Shown here: positions 1-5,120 of the stretch, in pieces | Layout of the letters: every line of letters begins with the position of its first letter | Numbering within the stretch: the stretch's first letter is position 1 | Assembly (NCBI GenBank): GCA_009885605.1 | Contig: VFKK01000177.1 | Location: forward strand, 1 to 5,120 | Direction of reading: 5' to 3' | Source of the DNA: Cyclobacteriaceae bacterium | GTDB taxonomy: Bacteria; Bacteroidota; Bacteroidia; Cytophagales; Cyclobacteriaceae | Length of the DNA stretch: 5,120 bases | Position numbers and translations under genes: made by a program | The notes under the pieces: model-generated | What the model saw: the letters and a program-made list of their open reading frames with translations, nothing else | Databases searched by the model: none | What the model was told of the DNA's origin: nothing

Positions 1-4
1 CTAT

Positions 5-24
5 CCCTCTAAATCCTAAAGGTG
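5..24. repeat. Decayed copy of a C-rich/TAAA/G-rich intergenic repeat
   Basis: The order CCCTC-TAAA-TCC-TAAAGG parallels the better preserved element at 1302-1323 (CCCCC-TAAA-CCCC-TGAAGG). The G-rich arm is worn here, so little pairing remains. It directly precedes the REP-like hairpin at 28-49. The assignment rests on likeness between the two in-window copies and on memory of similar elements in Bacteroidota intergenic DNA. Confidence 0.4.
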
Positions 25-27
25 CGG

Positions 28-49
28 TGGCCGAGCGTAGTCGAGGCCA
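28..49. repeat. REP-like hairpin element (GAGCGnAGTCGA core)
   Basis: The arms TGGCC (28-32) and GGCCA (45-49) are perfectly complementary and enclose GAGCGTAGTCGA. Just inside the stem, GA faces GA, which could form tandem G-A pairs. From memory, many Bacteroidota genomes carry dispersed intergenic copies with the same core and different arms (for example TGGTT with AACCA). If so, arm changes here are compensatory and the folded form is what is conserved. The copy number in this genome cannot be seen from one window. Confidence 0.6.
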
Positions 50-56
50 GATTGAC

Positions 57-86
57 TTTATGTGCAGGTATCCGAATACACATAAA
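57..86. repeat. Bulged inverted repeat
   Basis: TTTATGT (57-63) pairs with ACATAAA (80-86). Inside it, GTAT (68-71) pairs with ATAC (76-79) around a CCGA loop, leaving GCAG (64-67) as a one-sided bulge. Neither strand has a U-run directly after the hairpin, so it does not look like an intrinsic terminator. Its role is unknown; it may be part of a composite repeat together with the hairpin at 28-49. Confidence 0.4.
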
Positions 87-350
87 ATAAAAAAGGCAGA
101 TTAGCTCCTCTTTGATTCCAATTGATTATTTATTTGTTCCTGCCATTAGATTCGGATATTCCGACATTATGAAAGTTTTGGCTTTGGTAGGTTCGATTTC
201 CACTATCTTCATTTCGGAGGTATTGCATCTGTTGCTTTAAAAAATCAATTCCAGGAAACTGCCAATAGGTGCATTTGAGACTTTTCTGCGGAATTGAATA
301 CCTTCGCAATCCCAAATGTCAGGATATAAAAAAACAGAACTACCATTTGA

Positions 351-1274
351 CTAAAACTTATAGCCTCTGAGTAATTCGTCAATTTTCAGTCTTTTCTTTC
401 CTTCAAGCTGAAGCTCAAGAATTTTTAGAACTCCGTCCCCGGTCTGAAATTTTAAATAGTTTTTACCATCGGTTTCAAATTCCCCGATTGACTTTCTGTG
501 AAGATGTCCGGACGAAATTTTGGTTTTGAAAATCTTACAGGTTTTTCCATCCAACGTAGTCCAGGCGGCCGGATAAGGAGAAAGACCACGTACAAGGTTA
601 TGAATGGATTCAGCAGATTTATTCCAATCGATCTCACAAGTTTCTTTGAAGATTTTTGGAGCGTGGTGAAGCGCTTTTGATTCATCCTGAACACTTGGCA
701 TCACCTCTTCTTTGGCAATTGCCTCTACGGTTTTTAAAACCAATTCAGAACCCAGATTCATCAGTTTTTCATAAACTGACCCAAGATCATCTTCTTCCAA
801 AATCTCAATTTTCTTCTGGAAAATGATACTTCCAGTGTCGATCTCATGCTTCAGGAAAAAGGTCGTGACTCCCGTTTCTTTTTCACCATTGATGACAGCC
901 CAATTGATTGGTGCAGCACCACGATAATCGGGAAGAAGAGATGCATGTAGGTTAAATGTGCCCATGCGAGGCATATTCCAGACTGATTCAGGAAGCATGC
1001 GAAAAGCGACCACAATCTGTAAATCTGCTTTCAGGCTCCTTAATTCCTCCTGAAATTCTGGTGATTTTAGATTGGTGGGTTGGAGAACATTTAATCCATG
1101 CTTCAATGCTGCTTCTTTCACAGGCGATGGGAGCAGATTTTGGCCCCGGCCTTTTGGCTTGTCCGGCGCGGTGATGACTCCAACTACATTCCAGCCATTT
1201 TCAACCAATATTTCCAATGAAGGCACCGCAAACTCCGGTGTTCCCATGTATATAATTCGTAAGTCTTTTTTCAT
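351..1274 (-). CDS. fmt: Methionyl-tRNA formyltransferase
   Basis: Cytoplasmic enzyme that transfers a formyl group from 10-formyl-tetrahydrofolate to the amino group of Met-tRNA(fMet) before translation initiation. The predicted protein has 307 residues, the usual family length. The N-terminal Rossmann-type formyltransferase domain shows GTPEFAVPSLE at 11-21, the tRNA-acceptor insertion loop around 38-52 (DKPKGRGQNLLPSPV), and the HASLLPDYRGAAPIN signature at 110-124. The catalytic triad known from the E. coli enzyme (Asn108, His110, Asp146) is present at the same numbers. The C-terminal OB-fold domain is marked by VRGLSPYPAAWT (228-239) and GKKRLKIDELLRG (292-304). The ATG at 1274 is chosen because MKKDLRIIYMGTPEF matches the family start. 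A frame extension to TTG at 1295 adds seven unlikely residues. The gene is co-oriented with the NamZ-like gene, 120 bases downstream of its stop. There is no strong Shine-Dalgarno, only purine-rich AGAAGAAG. Confidence 0.97.
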   Translation of the reverse strand: MKKDLRIIYMGTPEFAVPSLEILVENGWNVVGVITAPDKPKGRGQNLLPSPVKEAALKHGLNVLQPTNLKSPEFQEELRSLKADLQIVVAFRMLPESVWNMPRMGTFNLHASLLPDYRGAAPINWAVINGEKETGVTTFFLKHEIDTGSIIFQKKIEILEEDDLGSVYEKLMNLGSELVLKTVEAIAKEEVMPSVQDESKALHHAPKIFKETCEIDWNKSAESIHNLVRGLSPYPAAWTTLDGKTCKIFKTKISSGHLHRKSIGEFETDGKNYLKFQTGDGVLKILELQLEGKKRLKIDELLRGYKF

Positions 1275-1301
1275 TTTAACTTCTTCTATCCTCAATCTCT
1301 G

Positions 1302-1323
1302 CCCCCTAAACCCCTGAAGGGGG
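1302..1323. repeat. C-rich/G-rich palindromic intergenic element
   Basis: CCCCCT (1302-1307) can pair with AGGGGG (1318-1323) around a 10-base loop. Alternatively, the internal CCCC (1311-1314) can pair with GGGG (1319-1322) around TGAA. These are two mutually exclusive hairpins. The element lies in what would be the fmt leader, 28 bases before the ATG at 1274. It resembles the decayed copy at 5-24 and, from memory, a repeat common in Bacteroidota intergenic regions. No U-run follows on the fmt strand, so it is a poor terminator. Confidence 0.55.
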
Positions 1324-1331
1324 AATAAATG

Positions 1332-1388
1332 CTTCTCTAATCCCCAATCTCCTTTCTCTCTATCTCTTATCTCTCATTCTCCAATCTT
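1332..1388. repeat. Degenerate 7-base tandem array
   Basis: The pyrimidine-rich stretch divides into about eight 7-base units, for example AATCCCC (1339-1345), AATCTCC (1346-1352), two exact adjacent TATCTCT units (1361-1374), CATTCTC (1375-1381) and CAATCTT (1382-1388). One extra base at 1360 shifts the phase. On the minus strand this reads as GA-rich units of the type AGAGATA or GGAGATT, upstream of fmt. From memory, similar arrays occur between genes in Cytophagales. They contain Shine-Dalgarno-like GGAGA strings, but these lie too far from the fmt start to serve it. Confidence 0.55.
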
Positions 1389-1394
1389 TTCAAA

Positions 1395-2579
1395 TCAATA
1401 AATCAAATACTTCGCTCTTATTGACTTATACTTTTCCAGATCTGAACTCCAGGATGCCTTTATTTCACCTTCACTTTTTCCTTCCATAATCATCTTTTTC
1501 AGCTGATCTGTGCCGGAAAGGGTATTGAAATAGTTATTGAAAAACTTCTCTCTCATGCCTGATTTGTTGTAGGCTTCGATCAAATATTGAAGTGTAAACT
1601 GATGATTTATTGGCTCATTTCTCAGGTCACGACCGTAGCAAAGTTTATCCTGAAGCGGAGGAGTCTTGGACATTCCATTGATGCTCACCGGGGTAAAAGT
1701 AAACTCACCAAACTTCGGATCGGGATATCCATAGACCTGAAACGGGAAAAGAGTGCCACGTCCCAATGACACAACCGTGCCCTCAAAGAAGCAAGTGCTT
1801 GGATAAAGTCGGATCGAAAGATCGTTTGGAAGATTCGGTGATGGTTTTACGGGCAAATTGTAGGATTTGGAATGATCCCAATTTCCAACCGGAATTACTT
1901 CCAAGTCAACCTGAAGATCGTTTTTAAGCCATTTTTCTCCATTGATCATTTTCGCCAGTTCGCCAACTGTCAATCCGTGAACAACAGGAATCGGATGCAT
2001 TCCCACAAAGCTTTCATAACCGGACTTCAAAACAGGACCATCGATGTAGTTGCCATTTGGATTGGGTCTGTCGAAAATGATGACCTTTTTTTCATTTTCA
2101 GCGCAGGCCTCCATGATGTAATGCATGGTGCTGATGTAGGTAAAGAAGCGAACCCCAACGTCCTGAAGGTCAAAAATCACTACATCCAAATCTTTGATTT
2201 GCTCGGCTGTAGGCTTTTTATTGTTACCATAAAGTGAGACGATCGGAAGCCCGGTTTTGGAATCTATGCTGCTGTCAACTTTTTCTCCTGCATCGGCAGT
2301 TCCTCTGAAACCATGTTCCGGCACAAATACCTTTTTGACCAGAATCCCTTTCGAAAGCAGAAAATCGACCACGTGAATATTTTGGCTATGAGTCAGGATG
2401 CTGGTTTGATTGGAAACGATTCCCACTCTTTTACCTTGCAATTGATCCAAATAGAGCTCAGGTCGCTCAGATCCGGTCAAAACCTCATTTTGAAAAGCCT
2501 GACTTGAACTGCAACCTGATAAAAAGATCAGGATAATGGCCAAAATGTAGGACAAGGATGAAAGTTTCGTTCTGTTCAT
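1395..2579 (-). CDS. NamZ-family (DUF1343) exo-beta-N-acetylmuramidase, lipoprotein
   Basis: Predicted 394-residue lipoprotein of the DUF1343/YbbC family. Its characterised member, B. subtilis NamZ, releases terminal N-acetylmuramic acid from peptidoglycan fragments. A type II signal peptide is clear: basic N-terminus (MNRTK), hydrophobic stretch 9-20, and lipobox LSGC with Cys23. The residues after the cysteine (SSSQAF) lack the acidic cluster used for surface export in Bacteroidota, so a periplasm-facing anchor is inferred. Family motifs run in order: RVGIVSNQTS (51-60), VPEHGFRG (86-93, with Glu88 a candidate catalytic acid), SLYG (115-118), DLQDVGVRFFTY (137-148), DRPNPNG (170-176), HGLTVGELA (201-209), SPNLP (247-251), YPSTCFFEGT (259-268), SLGRGT (271-276) and the C-terminal SWSSDLEKYKSIRAKYLIY. 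The ATG at 2579 starts the signal peptide; a 37-residue TTG-type extension to 2690 would overrun the divergent permease start and bury the signal. No other MurNAc-recycling gene is visible. Confidence 0.92.
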   Translation of the reverse strand: MNRTKLSSLSYILAIILIFLSGCSSSQAFQNEVLTGSERPELYLDQLQGKRVGIVSNQTSILTHSQNIHVVDFLLSKGILVKKVFVPEHGFRGTADAGEKVDSSIDSKTGLPIVSLYGNNKKPTAEQIKDLDVVIFDLQDVGVRFFTYISTMHYIMEACAENEKKVIIFDRPNPNGNYIDGPVLKSGYESFVGMHPIPVVHGLTVGELAKMINGEKWLKNDLQVDLEVIPVGNWDHSKSYNLPVKPSPNLPNDLSIRLYPSTCFFEGTVVSLGRGTLFPFQVYGYPDPKFGEFTFTPVSINGMSKTPPLQDKLCYGRDLRNEPINHQFTLQYLIEAYNKSGMREKFFNNYFNTLSGTDQLKKMIMEGKSEGEIKASWSSDLEKYKSIRAKYLIY

Positions 2580-2618
2580 GCTATTTTGCGGTCTATTCAA
2601 ACAAATTAAAGCAGTCCC
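2580..2618. promoter_or_regulatory. 39-base divergent start region
   Basis: This is all the space between the ATG of the NamZ-like gene (minus) and the TTG of the permease (plus). Promoters for both must sit here or reach into the opposite coding region. Only imperfect Bacteroidota -7 boxes are seen: TATTTTG on the plus strand (2582-2588, one base short of TAnnTTTG), and TTAATTTG (2609-2602) and TTTGTTTG (2605-2598) on the minus strand. None has a well-spaced TTG partner. No Shine-Dalgarno precedes either start. Confidence 0.35.
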
Positions 2619-3836
2619 TTGAACCTTTCCTATTTCATTGCCAAAAGAATCAGTTTTAAGCGAGCAGGCGGATTTTCTACCACAATCCATCGGATTGCAG
2701 TAGGAAGTCTCGCGATGGGATTAGCTGTTTCACTTTTGGCATTTATGGTTTTGGGTGGTTTTCAGCGGAATGTTTCTGAGAAAGTTTACGGATTTACCGG
2801 GCATTTTCAGGTGCAGCGGTTCACGATGAGTAATGCTTTTGAGGAAGCACCTTTTTCTCTGAACAGTGATTTTGCCCAGAATTATTCTAAACTCTCATAT
2901 ATCGAAAAGGTCCAGTCCTTTGCTCACAAGGCCGCCTTGATCAAGGGAGAAAGTGAAGTGGAAGGTATCCTGATGAAGGGAGTGGGAAAGGATTTCGATA
3001 CGCTGGCTTTTCAAAAATACATCGTCGAAGGTCGGATGATTACAATTCCTGATTCGGGGACAAGCAATGAAGTCATGCTTAGCCGGGTGATCGCCAACAA
3101 ACTTTTACTGAAAGTCGGGGATAAAATGACACTCTATTTTGTCCAGGATCCTCCGAGATTTCGAAGAGTAGAGTTAGTCGGGATCTTTGAAACCTACCTG
3201 GAAAACTTTGACGACAAGATTGTAATCGGGGAACTTCAGACCATTCGAAACCTGAACGGCTGGACACAAGATCAAATCGGAGGCCTTGAAATATTTGTCG
3301 ATGATTATAAAAATGTATCTTCTTACCTTCCTGATATAGAAAATTCTATGGACTTTGATCTGAAGCTGATTGACAGCCGAGATAAGTTTCTGGAAATTTT
3401 TGATTGGCTGACGCTTTTGGATACCAATGTCTATGTTTTTATAGGCTTGATTGGTTTTGTGGCAATCTTCAATATGGGTGCCATCCTATTTATCTTGATC
3501 ATGGAGCGCACGCAAATGATCGGTTTGCTCAAGGCTCTGGGGGCAAGGAATAAACAGATCAGAAGTATCTTTTTCTGGAATGGAATGAATATTCTTGGGC
3601 GAGGGCTCCTGATTGGGAATGTGATCGGACTGGGTTTTGGCTTTTTGCAGGATCAGTTCAAATTGATTCCATTGGACGCGGCAAGTTATTATATGAATTA
3701 TGTCCCGATTGACTGGAACTGGCCGGTTTTTATATCGATCAATCTTGGAATAGGCTTGTTGACAGCCTTGGTTCTCTGGATCCCGGTGTTGGTGATTTCC
3801 CGATTGGATCCGATCAAATCAATCAAATTTGATTGA
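2619..3836 (+). CDS. LolC/LolE-type ABC transporter permease (FtsX/MacB family)
   Basis: Inner-membrane permease of 405 residues, the size and layout of LolC/LolE, which pass outer-membrane lipoproteins from the inner membrane to LolA using the LolD ATPase. A first membrane segment lies at about 27-47 after the short cytoplasmic start NLSYFIAKRISFKR. A periplasmic MacB-type domain follows (about 48-265, with EGILMKGVGKDFD and EVMLSRVIANKLLLKVGD). Three more segments lie at about 270-294, 325-345 and 368-394. The cytoplasmic loop ERTQMIGLLKALGARNKQIRSIF (296-318) is the conserved ATPase-coupling stretch, and the tail LDPIKSIKFD is typical. TTG at 2619 is the only plausible start: a TAA stop lies in frame at 2607-2609, and the first internal ATG would cut off the membrane segment. 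The ATPase partner is not in the window. The exact substrate is not shown, so a related exporter is possible. Confidence 0.88.
   Translation: MNLSYFIAKRISFKRAGGFSTTIHRIAVGSLAMGLAVSLLAFMVLGGFQRNVSEKVYGFTGHFQVQRFTMSNAFEEAPFSLNSDFAQNYSKLSYIEKVQSFAHKAALIKGESEVEGILMKGVGKDFDTLAFQKYIVEGRMITIPDSGTSNEVMLSRVIANKLLLKVGDKMTLYFVQDPPRFRRVELVGIFETYLENFDDKIVIGELQTIRNLNGWTQDQIGGLEIFVDDYKNVSSYLPDIENSMDFDLKLIDSRDKFLEIFDWLTLLDTNVYVFIGLIGFVAIFNMGAILFILIMERTQMIGLLKALGARNKQIRSIFFWNGMNILGRGLLIGNVIGLGFGFLQDQFKLIPLDAASYYMNYVPIDWNWPVFISINLGIGLLTALVLWIPVLVISRLDPIKSIKFD
3811..3836. terminator. Palindrome at convergent gene ends, possible weak two-way terminator
   Basis: Bases 3819-3836 form a perfect 18-base palindrome (TCAATCAAATTTGATTGA) that contains both stop codons: TGA of the permease at 3834-3836 and TGA of the glycosyltransferase at 3825-3823. 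An alternative hairpin pairs 3811-3819 with 3827-3835 (nine pairs including one G-U) around a 7-base loop. The stems are A/T-rich. The plus transcript is not followed by a U-run and the minus one is only moderately U-rich, so terminator function is uncertain. Confidence 0.35.
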
Positions 3837-4566
3837 GCTTGTAAGGCGAAATAATACTCTTGACTTTCATCCAGATTACCCCCAATACAGCTTCCCTGAA
3901 GATTCCTTTGCTCATTTTGGAAGTTCCCTTTGTACGGTCGGTGAAGATAATCGGAACCTCAATTATTTTGAAGCCTAGCTTCCAGGCAGTGAATTTCATT
4001 TCGATCTGGAAGGCATATCCGATAAATTTTATAGCATCCAATCGGATTCCTTCCAGCACGCTTCTGTGGTAGCATTTGAAACCCGCTGTTGCATCTTTTA
4101 CCGGTAAACCTGTGATAAAATGGACATAGACGCTGGCAAAGTAGGACATCAAAACTCTCCCAATTGGCCAGTTTACCACGTTTACTCCTGTAATATATCG
4201 GGACCCGATTGCCATATCGTATGTCCGGTCAGCGCAAGCTTCGTAGAGTTTGAGCAGGTCTCTGGGATCATGTGAAAAATCACAGTCCATCTCAAAAATA
4301 AAGTCATATTCTCGATCCAAAGCCCATTTGAAACCAGTTATGTAAGCTGTTCCAAGTCCAAGTTTTCCCTTTCGCTTGATAAGAAAAAGTTGTTCCGGGT
4401 AGATTTCCTGCTTGCTTTTGACAGACTGAGCTGTACCATCCGGAGACCCGTCATCTATTATCAAAAGTTTGAAGTTTCCTGGCAAGCCCATCACCGTGTC
4501 AATCATCTCCTCGATATTCTCGATCTCGTTATACGTGGGAATGATGACTAACTTTTTTGAATTCAT
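3823..4566 (-). CDS. GT2 glycosyltransferase, polyprenol monophosphomannose synthase-like
   Basis: Predicted 247-residue family 2 glycosyltransferase of the DPM1/Ppm1 type, which moves a sugar (mannose in characterised members) from a GDP-sugar to polyprenyl phosphate at the cytoplasmic face of the membrane. The GT-A fold is marked by IIPTYNEIENI (8-18), the nucleotide-binding IDDGSPDGT (37-45), the metal-binding EMDCDFSHDP (92-101, with Asp94 and Asp96), GSRY (121-124), DATAGFKCYHR (158-168) and RTKGTSKMS (211-219). Lengths and motif spacing fit single-domain DPM synthases. No C-terminal GtrA-like membrane domain is present, so the membrane association is peripheral. The ATG at 4566 is preferred because MNSKKLVIIPTYNE is the standard start; a TTG four codons upstream is possible. 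A near-perfect promoter lies 17 bases upstream. The 3' end overlaps the convergent permease by 14 bases. The sugar donor cannot be read from sequence. Confidence 0.9.
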   Translation of the reverse strand: MNSKKLVIIPTYNEIENIEEMIDTVMGLPGNFKLLIIDDGSPDGTAQSVKSKQEIYPEQLFLIKRKGKLGLGTAYITGFKWALDREYDFIFEMDCDFSHDPRDLLKLYEACADRTYDMAIGSRYITGVNVVNWPIGRVLMSYFASVYVHFITGLPVKDATAGFKCYHRSVLEGIRLDAIKFIGYAFQIEMKFTAWKLGFKIIEVPIIFTDRTKGTSKMSKGIFREAVLGVIWMKVKSIISPYKLNQI

Positions 4567-4582
4567 AGGGTGGGGCAAAGAT

Positions 4583-4612
4583 CAAAAGTACTATTTCAGA
4601 GCGATTTTTGAA
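4583..4612 (-). promoter_or_regulatory. Bacteroidota-type promoter for the glycosyltransferase
   Basis: On the minus strand, TACTTTTG (4590-4583) matches the TAnnTTTG -7 consensus exactly. TTC (4612-4610) sits 19 bases upstream where TTG is expected, so the -33 box matches two of three bases. Transcription would start near 4578, giving a leader of about 10 bases before the ATG at 4566. Confidence 0.5.
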
Positions 4613-4621
4613 GAATGGTCC

Positions 4622-4650
4622 TTGTAAATTTTGTTTAAGCCTTAGTTTTG
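4622..4650 (+). promoter_or_regulatory. Bacteroidota-type promoter for the ATP-grasp gene
   Basis: TTG (4622-4624) is followed after 18 bases by TAGTTTTG (4643-4650), a full match to the -33 TTG and -7 TAnnTTTG elements of Bacteroidota. Transcription would start near 4655-4658, leaving a leader of fewer than about 10 bases before the ATG at 4665. There is no Shine-Dalgarno; the leader is CGAAAAAATCCCCC. Confidence 0.6.
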
Positions 4651-4664
4651 CGAAAAAATCCCCC

Positions 4665-5120
4665 ATGTTTCAGCACATTGCCATAGTCAGTTATTTCTCC
4701 ACCGGGGCCTACGATACCAATACCATTGATGAAGATAAACTCCTCTCTTCGATTTTGAAGGAATTGGGAATTTCTCATGAAATAGTTGCTTGGTCCGACC
4801 CAGAGGCCGATTGGAGTAAGTTCACCACACTTCTAATCAAGTCAACCTGGGATTATTTTGACTTTTATCCGGAGTTTTTAAACTGGATTCAAAAAATCAA
4901 AAACCTCGGAATCCCTGTTCTGAATGATCTGGATACTATTCTTTGGAACTCAGCTAAAAACTACCTGCTTGAAATAGAGGAAAAAGGCTTTCCTGTGATC
5001 TCAGGCCAGATCCTGAAAAAAGGGGAGGAGATTGATGCAAATCAGATTAGCCAAAAGATAAAAAGCGATATCTGGGTTGTAAAGCCTTTGGTCAGTGGCG
5101 GGGCGAAAAATACGTTGAAA
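4665..5120 (+). CDS. ATP-grasp ligase (RimK/glutathione synthetase-like), 5' part
   Basis: The first 152 codons of a gene that continues past the window edge. The start ATG at 4665 opens MFQHIAIVSYFSTGAYDTNT, a beta-strand followed by a loop as in the preATP-grasp fold. LLIKSTWDYFDFYPEFLNWI (56-75) matches the STWDY-x-FL-W signature of a COG0189-type ATP-grasp group. It is followed by IPVLNDLDTILWNSAKNYLLEIEEKGFPV (83-111), the family's LN...W-N-x-K-xYL...G-PV stretch. WVVKPLVSGGAKNT (137-150) is the start of the ATP-grasp domain, with Lys140 the likely ATP-binding lysine. Such enzymes join a carboxylate to an amine through an acylphosphate. A characterised relative may be DcsG of D-cycloserine synthesis, recalled and not verified. 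The catalytic metal-binding residues lie beyond the window. The substrate is unknown, and neighbours give no pathway clue. Confidence 0.8.
   Translation, partial: MFQHIAIVSYFSTGAYDTNTIDEDKLLSSILKELGISHEIVAWSDPEADWSKFTTLLIKSTWDYFDFYPEFLNWIQKIKNLGIPVLNDLDTILWNSAKNYLLEIEEKGFPVISGQILKKGEEIDANQISQKIKSDIWVVKPLVSGGAKNTLK

Larger units (their letters stand above)
1..350. other. Non-coding stretch downstream of fmt, rich in inverted repeats
   Basis: I find no convincing gene here. The longest open frame is on the minus strand (315 to 130, 61 codons). It opens only with TTG, has no recognisable motif (its protein contains the phrase TYWQFPGIDFLKQQMQYL) and resembles no family I know, so it may be chance or a decayed gene end. 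The stretch holds a decayed C-rich repeat (5-24), a REP-like hairpin (28-49), a bulged hairpin (57-86), a small palindrome TCGGA-TAT-TCCGA (152-164), and a 9-base inverted match between 69-77 and 150-158. On the minus strand, just past the fmt stop, a run of seven T residues lies at 334-328, but no good stem precedes it, so I do not call a terminator. Confidence 0.6.

Noticed and set aside
21..95. tRNA-Ser/Leu-like start (GGTGGCCGAGC resembles a class II tRNA 5' end and D-arm)
   Set aside because: No acceptor stem partner, anticodon arm or T-arm with TTCRA follows at the required spacing; the segment is better explained as a REP-like hairpin.
130..315. 61-codon minus-strand frame as a gene
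   Set aside because: It starts only with TTG, has no ribosome binding site or promoter, and matches no family I recognise; kept only as a note on the non-coding stretch.
328..350. Intrinsic terminator of fmt (seven T residues on the minus strand)
   Set aside because: Only a four-pair stem with a long loop can be drawn before the T-run, which is too weak to call.
1275..1295. Seven-residue N-terminal extension of Fmt from a TTG start
   Set aside because: The family starts with a short basic lead into the first beta-strand, as given by the ATG at 1274; catalytic residue numbers then match E. coli exactly.
956..1317. Two plus-strand frames opposite fmt
   Set aside because: Both are antisense to well-conserved fmt coding sequence and show no domain; they are shadows.
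1345..1357. Shine-Dalgarno (AGGAGA on the minus strand) for fmt
   Set aside because: It lies more than 70 bases from the start codon and is part of the repeat array; Bacteroidota rarely use Shine-Dalgarno sequences.
1872..2237. 121-codon plus-strand frame opposite the NamZ-like gene
   Set aside because: It lies fully antisense to a gene with strong family motifs and has no recognisable features; it is a shadow frame.

Overview
The window looks like ordinary chromosomal DNA of a member of the Bacteroidota, most likely order Cytophagales (a relative of Algoriphagus or Cyclobacterium; this is inference). The supporting signs are Bacteroidota-type promoters (TTG, then TAnnTTTG about 18 bases later), near absence of Shine-Dalgarno sequences, a NamZ/DUF1343 lipoprotein, and intergenic repeat types that I recall from this phylum.

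Layout: 1-350 carries no convincing gene. It holds a REP-like hairpin, a decayed C-rich/G-rich repeat and other inverted repeats. Two leftward genes follow: fmt (351-1274) and a NamZ-family exo-N-acetylmuramidase lipoprotein (1395-2579). The 120 bases between them contain a C-rich/G-rich palindrome and an array of degenerate 7-base units. Only 39 bases after the lipoprotein start, a LolC/LolE-type ABC permease runs rightward from a TTG start (2619-3836). It converges on, and overlaps by 14 bases, a leftward polyprenol-phosphate-mannose-synthase-like GT2 glycosyltransferase (3823-4566). The overlap sits inside a perfect 18-base palindrome. A 98-base divergent intergenic region with two facing Bacteroidota promoters leads to the 5' part of a rightward ATP-grasp ligase that runs off the window (4665-5120).

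The genes do not form one pathway. Fmt prepares initiator tRNA. The NamZ-like protein, the LolC/E-like permease and the GT2 protein all act at or near the cell envelope (muropeptide turnover, lipoprotein or substrate release, and lipid-linked sugar supply). The ATP-grasp ligase has an unknown substrate. I see no phage, CRISPR array, rRNA, tRNA or intact insertion sequence, and no clear sign of a new multi-gene system. The most interesting points are the non-coding structures and the uncharacterised ATP-grasp gene.
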